A stretch of 61,804 bases of DNA from a virus. A program made the translations under genes and the position numbers. The stretch lies in IMG/VR virus record IMGVR_UViG_3300012920_000040, positions 1-61,804 of that record; one strand, written 5' to 3'. Shown piece after piece: positions 57,179 to 61,804 of the stretch; the stretch's first letter is position 1; every line of letters starts with the position of its first letter. Below the pieces are notes generated by a model. That model did no database searches. It was given only the letters and a program-made list of their open reading frames with translations, and had not been told where the DNA came from.

Positions 57179-58627
57179 ATGTCAAGAGCTCGCAAACTAG
57201 CTGGTTTTGGTTCTGCTATTGGACAGGAACAAAATCCTGTTAACATCCAAATTGGTGTAATGACTGCCACCAAATTGTTTGGTGATGGTTCAGAACTTAC
57301 TGGCACTCCTGGTGGTCTTGGCACTGCTTTAAGTTTGGACTTGAGTAGTCCATTAAATAAATTTTATTTTACTGACCAGAACCTATCAATTGGTGCCACA
57401 ATTACTGTAGACCCACCTGCATCTGCAAGGGTGGCATATACACAGTATGCAAATATCCTGATGTCAGGTGATGCTGACCTGATTGTAGGTGATGATGATG
57501 ACGTCATTGTTGATATTCTTGGCATCTCAACATTAGCTGATGCACCTGGAATTCTTCAGAATGGTAGTGGTAGAATCAGAGTAGATAATATTACTGACAA
57601 GCAAGGTTTTAGCTCACCTGCATTCCCTTATGGTCTGACTGTAAATGCTGGTGCTGCTGCTACATTCTCTGGCACTGCAGAATTTGGTGGAGCAGTTACA
57701 CTTTCTAGTGCAAGTGCCTCTGGTGCTATCACAGGCACTGGTTCAACTGCTGCTCCATTTATTTCAAGAACTGGTGATACAGATACAGGTCTATATTATC
57801 CAGCAAATGGTGTAATTGCTATTTCTAATGATGGAAATGAATCTCTAAGAATTTCTCAATCATCTAACTATCCAATTGTTGCTATTGGTACAGATAATCC
57901 TACTACTAGTGTATTGGGGTTACAAATTTATAGACAATCAGCAGCAAATATATTACTTACAAGTAATACAAGTGTATCTCAAGCAATTTTTAGATCTAAT
58001 ACTGGAAACACAGATAAAAAAATTATTGCTGTTAGAAACACAATTGATACTGGTGAAAGCAATCTCATAATTGGAACACAAAATGATTCATATGGTTCTT
58101 TTAGTGAGAAATTAAGAATTACCCATGGTGGTGAAGTTAGAGTTGCCACAGGAAGCACATTACAATTAGGCACTCAATCTTACTCTAATAATGTTATCTA
58201 TAACTATGAAAATGTTGCTGGTGGTGGTATTGGTAGATATTATGTTTCTGATAATTTAAATGCTGGTGAAAAAACTAGATTTAATTTTACAGGGACAAAT
58301 AGAAAGGGATGTATGATTACAATTAATGCTGTTGGTTCTTGGGCAGCATCTAACACAGGAAATAATCATCCTGCTGCACAGTTCATGGTAAGAGTCTTTA
58401 CTAATAGTGCAGGTACTGCTGCTGATAGTTCAACATTAACCTTACCATTTGCATATGTTTATGATGCTACTAACTACACATTCACTAACAATGGTGGTTT
58501 CAGTTATTCAATTGATATACAAAACCCAACTGCTGATGATGGAGTAATTTTCACATATGAAGTCATTATTAACAATGCTAGAATTGATTCAAAACATGTC
58601 TTAGTGTCATCAACCACTGTCTCATAA
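57179..58627 (+). CDS. Tail-fibre/adhesin protein
   Basis: 482 residues: N-terminal tag MSRARKLAGFGSAIGQEQNP (shared with the gene at 61338), then NIQIGVMTATKLFGDGSELT, shaft motifs including ISRTGDTDTGLYYPANGVIA and EKLRITHGGEV, and a C-terminal domain (VAGGGIGRYYVSDNLNAGEK onward) that differs from the neighbours. Confidence 0.84.
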   Translation: MSRARKLAGFGSAIGQEQNPVNIQIGVMTATKLFGDGSELTGTPGGLGTALSLDLSSPLNKFYFTDQNLSIGATITVDPPASARVAYTQYANILMSGDADLIVGDDDDVIVDILGISTLADAPGILQNGSGRIRVDNITDKQGFSSPAFPYGLTVNAGAAATFSGTAEFGGAVTLSSASASGAITGTGSTAAPFISRTGDTDTGLYYPANGVIAISNDGNESLRISQSSNYPIVAIGTDNPTTSVLGLQIYRQSAANILLTSNTSVSQAIFRSNTGNTDKKIIAVRNTIDTGESNLIIGTQNDSYGSFSEKLRITHGGEVRVATGSTLQLGTQSYSNNVIYNYENVAGGGIGRYYVSDNLNAGEKTRFNFTGTNRKGCMITINAVGSWAASNTGNNHPAAQFMVRVFTNSAGTAADSSTLTLPFAYVYDATNYTFTNNGGFSYSIDIQNPTADDGVIFTYEVIINNARIDSKHVLVSSTTVS

Positions 58628-58639
58628 ATAACTAAAAAG
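58624..58639 (+). promoter_or_regulatory. Late promoter module (copy 4)
   Basis: ATAAATAACTAAAAAG containing the upstream TAA stop; 9 bases before the ATG at 58649. Confidence 0.8.
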
Positions 58640-58648
58640 TATAAACCC

Positions 58649-59899
58649 ATGGGACTGAGTTTAAGAGGACAAACATCTGGTGCTATTGATATCAATGCAC
58701 CAAATGCTGCGGGTAACAATACTATCACATTGCCTGGCAGCAATGGTGCTGCAAACCAGTTCTATAAGAATAGTGCTACTGCTGGCACTTTAACTCATTC
58801 CACAATGGTTGAGTTGTCTACTGGTTTTGTTGGTATCAATGATAATAGTCCAGATACAAGACTATCAGTTAATTCTGGAGCAACAGACGTAGTTGCTAAA
58901 TTTACTTCGTCTGATTCTAATGCATGGATTCAATTAAGAGATAACACTACAACAGACACTGGTGTTATGGTGGGTGCTAATGGTGATAATCTTTTACTTC
59001 GTGCAGGATCAAATGAAAGAGTTCGTATAACTTCTACTGGCACTCTTGACTTTAGATCTGTAGATGGAGTTGGAATAAATTTTCTTGAGAGTGGATATAT
59101 CAATATTGATTCTGATAATAATGACTCAAATAGAAACTTTACTTTTTTTGATGCCAAAGATACTGGTAGTCAGAAGTATTTGATGATACTCACTGATAGT
59201 GGTAATATTGGCATCAACACTAACACTCCTGATAAAAAACTCACTGTATTTACAGATAGCAACACTGGATATAGCACTGAAACAAATAACACTCCTGGAA
59301 CAAATTCATTAATTAAACTTTTTAACAAGAATGGTAGTGATGGCACTGGTGTTAATAACTATGCTGCCATTGAATTTGCAGTTGCAAATGGTGCTACATC
59401 ATCTGGTTATTTAGGATATACAAGAACTGGTGATAATGCAGGTGCATTCTTTATGAAGCAGAGGAATACTTCTACTGCTTATCCTGAAACAATTAGATTC
59501 CCCTCCAGTGGTGGTATCACATTTGGTGGTGGTGCAAATGCTGCAAATACAATAGATGATTATGAAAAAGGTACTTATACAATAACTAGTTCTGGTATCT
59601 TAAACCAAGGAACTCTTCAAACTGATGATTATATCAAGATTGGTGACCAAGTAACATATTTGATAAACCTTTACGCATCAGGTAATAATATGTCATGGAG
59701 CACTGGAGCAACTATTTCATTTGGTGGATTCGCACCCATTGCTAATTTCCATACCACTGCATCCTTGGCCTGGTATAAGAGTGATGGAACTACTGATTTC
59801 CAACCTAATTATTTTAATTCAATTGGTGAAATTATTCTTCGTTCAGCACAGACTAGTGTCAGACATTTGTGGGGATTTGTTACCTTCGTGGCTCAATGA
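58649..59899 (+). CDS. Tail-fibre/adhesin protein
   Basis: 416 residues: start MGLSLRGQTSGAIDINAPNA with AAGNNTITLPGSNGAANQF, shaft (VRITSTGTLDFRSVDGVG), a junction AANTIDDYEKGTYTITSSG that corresponds to DDYEEGT of the genes at 54800 and 55539, and a beta-rich tip ending HLWGFVTFVAQ. Confidence 0.84.
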   Translation: MGLSLRGQTSGAIDINAPNAAGNNTITLPGSNGAANQFYKNSATAGTLTHSTMVELSTGFVGINDNSPDTRLSVNSGATDVVAKFTSSDSNAWIQLRDNTTTDTGVMVGANGDNLLLRAGSNERVRITSTGTLDFRSVDGVGINFLESGYINIDSDNNDSNRNFTFFDAKDTGSQKYLMILTDSGNIGINTNTPDKKLTVFTDSNTGYSTETNNTPGTNSLIKLFNKNGSDGTGVNNYAAIEFAVANGATSSGYLGYTRTGDNAGAFFMKQRNTSTAYPETIRFPSSGGITFGGGANAANTIDDYEKGTYTITSSGILNQGTLQTDDYIKIGDQVTYLINLYASGNNMSWSTGATISFGGFAPIANFHTTASLAWYKSDGTTDFQPNYFNSIGEIILRSAQTSVRHLWGFVTFVAQ

Positions 59900-59905
59900 T
59901 AAATA
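59899..59905 (+). promoter_or_regulatory. Late promoter
   Basis: ATAAATA (GATAAATACCTCTGCC) overlapping the upstream TGA, 38 bases before the ATG at 59944. A GGAGG (59931-59935) serves as Shine-Dalgarno. Confidence 0.7.
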
Positions 59906-59943
59906 CCTCTGCCTAAACCTGTTTAGTTCGGAGGACAATCCTA

Positions 59944-60231
59944 ATGGCACTTACTGAAAGATTTGAAAACGACAAAATTGAAGTCGTTGGTTCATACAAA
60001 GCTGTACAAGTACGTAGAGCAGAAGTTATTGAGAAAGATGGTGTAGAAATTGCACGTTCTTTTCACAGACATGCATTAGCATGTGGTTCACTTGATGAGA
60101 GTGATAACTTTGTAGATACAGACATCAGTGGAGAAGATGCTGATGTGCAAGCAATTTGTAATGCTGCATGGACTCAAGCAGTCAAAGATGCTTACAAAGC
60201 ATATCTGATTGCCAACAAACCTGCTGGATAA
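59944..60231 (+). CDS. Hypothetical small protein within the fibre array
   Basis: 95 residues, MALTERFENDKIEVVGSYKA then VQVRRAEVIEKDGVEIARSF HRHALACG-type beta sequence and a helical C-terminus ending KAYLIANKPAG. Unlike the fibres it is charged and globular; possibly a chaperone or adaptor, as short ORFs near fibre genes often are. Good Shine-Dalgarno site. Confidence 0.8.
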   Translation: MALTERFENDKIEVVGSYKAVQVRRAEVIEKDGVEIARSFHRHALACGSLDESDNFVDTDISGEDADVQAICNAAWTQAVKDAYKAYLIANKPAG

Positions 60232-60243
60232 ATAACTAAAAAG
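60228..60243 (+). promoter_or_regulatory. Late promoter module (copy 5)
   Basis: ATAAATAACTAAAAAG containing the upstream TAA stop; 10 bases before the ATG at 60254. Confidence 0.8.
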
Positions 60244-60253
60244 TTATATCAAG

Positions 60254-61312
60254 ATGAGCACTCTTAAAACCAATAATATTGAGCATCTTGATGCCACCAG
60301 TCCATCCATTGAGGTGAGTGCTGCTGGTGGCATTCAAGTTGGTGGTGCATTGACTGCTACAACTGGCACATTTTCTGGAAATGTGTCAATTGCTGGCGTT
60401 TTGTCTTATGAGGATGTAACCAATATTGATTCTGTTGGAATTATTACTGCACAAGCAGGTATTCATGTTACTGGTGGAAATGTTGGTGTTGGAACTGCAA
60501 GTCCAAGTGATAGATTAGAAGTTAGAGGTGACACTGCCACTGACTCTGCAGGTGTAATTATCATATCAAGTGGAGATGAAGCTCTAGTAGGTGGTGATGT
60601 AATTGGTCAAATTAATTTTAAAGACTATGATGCTAATGCTCATGCAGGTGGTGATCAAGATAACTTTGTTACAATAAAAGCAATTGCAAAACATGAAGTT
60701 AGTGATGGTGGTTCATTTGATGGTTCTGATGGTGAAGGATATGATTTAACATTCAATACCAGTATTAGAATTGGATCAAACTCACCATTTTCTGAAAGAG
60801 AAGGAATTCGTCTGACCAAAGATTTAAATGTTGGATTTGGTAATACAGTCCCTACCTCCAAACTTGAACTTAATTCAAGTGGTTCCTATGGACATAAAGG
60901 AACTGTTAGTGGTAGACCAATGGATAGAAAAACTTTCATCAGAAAGTTTAGTTCTAACACCACATCAACAGTTGCTGTTATAGATGGATTACAGGCAAAT
61001 GGTTTCTCAGGATCTCAGTTAAGTGGTTTCTTTATTAAATTCACATATCGCTCAATGCTTGGATTTAATGGTGCTGGTGGAGGTCATGGAGAGCGTATGA
61101 TAAGTGGAAGATATAATAGAACTGCTGATGAGTGGTTATTTGATAGTGAGACTACTGCTCTTGTTGGTGATGCGCAAGAACCAACTTTATCCTGCTCAGA
61201 TAATAGTGATGGAACTTGTAATGTAAGTGTTACAACTCCTGCCTCTACTCATGCTTTTGGAGAATTTTTGTTGGTGGCATGGGATTGTGGTATTGACTCT
61301 CCTACCACTTGA
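60254..61312 (+). CDS. Tail-fibre/adhesin protein
   Basis: 352 residues: tag MSTLKTNNIEHLDATSPSIE, shaft with IDSVGIITAQAGIHVTGGNV and GVGTASPSDRLEVRGDT, then a C-terminal domain (MDRKTFIRKFSSNTTSTVAV onward) that is distinct from the other tips. Confidence 0.84.
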   Translation: MSTLKTNNIEHLDATSPSIEVSAAGGIQVGGALTATTGTFSGNVSIAGVLSYEDVTNIDSVGIITAQAGIHVTGGNVGVGTASPSDRLEVRGDTATDSAGVIIISSGDEALVGGDVIGQINFKDYDANAHAGGDQDNFVTIKAIAKHEVSDGGSFDGSDGEGYDLTFNTSIRIGSNSPFSEREGIRLTKDLNVGFGNTVPTSKLELNSSGSYGHKGTVSGRPMDRKTFIRKFSSNTTSTVAVIDGLQANGFSGSQLSGFFIKFTYRSMLGFNGAGGGHGERMISGRYNRTADEWLFDSETTALVGDAQEPTLSCSDNSDGTCNVSVTTPASTHAFGEFLLVAWDCGIDSPTT

Positions 61313-61327
61313 TAAATAACTAAAAAG
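61312..61327 (+). promoter_or_regulatory. Late promoter module (copy 6)
   Basis: ATAAATAACTAAAAAG starting on the last base of the upstream TGA; 10 bases before the ATG at 61338. Confidence 0.8.
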
Positions 61328-61337
61328 TATTACCATA

Positions 61338-61804
61338 ATGTCTAGAGCAAGTAATCTAGCTGGATTTATTACTGCAATATCACCCACAATTGATTTAAGT
61401 GTGGGTGTTTTGACAGCTACCACCTTTGATTTGGGTGGAACTATTTCATTTGATAGTATTTCTGCTACTAGCAATATTGCTATTGGTGGTACTGTTGCTG
61501 GTGTTACCACTATCACTGGCACTGGTATTAATCAACCTCTGGGCATTAACACTTTAGGACAGACAGAATTTACAGGTGCTGTTGATTTTAATTCATCAGT
61601 AACCATTGCAGGTGTAACTACAATCAATTCAGATGGAGTTCAATCCACTGGAATTGGAACTTTTAGAAGTGTTGCAATTGGAACTGATAATCCAGGTAGT
61701 ACTCAAATTTATGCATCATCTAAAGGTTACACCACTGTATCAATTCGCACTGATGATGATGCAACAGGATGGCCTCTCTTACAATTTGTTGATGAAAGGG
61801 GAGG
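61338..61804 (+). CDS. Tail-fibre/adhesin protein, truncated by window end
   Basis: At least 155 residues, open to the window edge. The tag MSRASNLAGFITAISPTIDL matches the gene at 57179 (MSRARKLAGF), followed by IGVLTATTF-like and VAIGTDNPGS shaft motifs. The tip lies outside the window. Confidence 0.85.
   Translation, partial: MSRASNLAGFITAISPTIDLSVGVLTATTFDLGGTISFDSISATSNIAIGGTVAGVTTITGTGINQPLGINTLGQTEFTGAVDFNSSVTIAGVTTINSDGVQSTGIGTFRSVAIGTDNPGSTQIYASSKGYTTVSIRTDDDATGWPLLQFVDERG

Overview
This window is part of the genome of a T4-like cyanophage, a contractile-tailed myovirus of marine Synechococcus or Prochlorococcus. The evidence is the combination of T4 core genes (gp32, gp59, gp33, gp4, gp26, gp27, gp5, gp48, gp53) with photosynthesis and carbon-metabolism genes (psbA, psbD, a plastoquinol terminal oxidase, zwf, gnd, talC). 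phoH, thyX, a UAA-anticodon tRNA-Leu and T4-type late promoters (ATAAATA) fit the same picture. The DNA is AT-rich, genes are packed with 1-14 base overlaps, and no integrase, insertion sequence or CRISPR array was seen.

Layout. (1) 1-6700: host-takeover metabolism: psbA behind a predicted pseudoknotted leader, then zwf, plastoquinol oxidase, gnd, a 43-residue membrane peptide, talC, a small ORF, psbD and two small membrane proteins. Together these would keep photosystem II supplied with D1/D2, vent electrons to oxygen, and push carbon through the pentose phosphate pathway for NADPH and ribose. (2) 6700-15670: early/middle genes: many small cyanophage proteins, a 2OG-Fe(II) oxygenase, a glutaredoxin, a predicted glutamine-II riboswitch in front of a 53-residue peptide, thyX, phoH, a RecB-like nuclease, gp33, gp59 and gp32. 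Several sigma-70-like promoters (TTGACA/TTTACA with 17-18 base spacers) drive this part. (3) 15683-19573: a minus-strand block with gp53, gp48, two uncharacterised proteins and a tail-tube-fold protein. It converges on gp32 at a bidirectional terminator. (4) 19611-34925: plus-strand gp4, then the baseplate hub in T4-like order (26, 51, two large proteins with wall-hydrolase domains, 27, 5), and spike or fibre-associated proteins. (5) 34926-36052: a small island with a consensus sigma-70 promoter, three small ORFs, tRNA-Leu and a terminator. (6) 36094-61804: three giant fibre-like proteins and then a run of smaller fibre/adhesin genes, most with their own late promoter. One Cys-rich minus-strand gene sits among them, and the last gene runs off the window.

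Main points for a second look: a -1 slippery heptamer that would fuse gp26 to gp51; a glutamine riboswitch with a built-in competing hairpin; two promoter/terminator/start-codon composites in which the -10 box abuts the terminator stem; a repeated 16-base stop-plus-late-promoter module between fibre genes; and paired hub proteins carrying amidase, SleB-like and M23 domains in place of a gp5 lysozyme. Assignments come from reading motifs and family resemblance by eye. No searches or folding programs were run.
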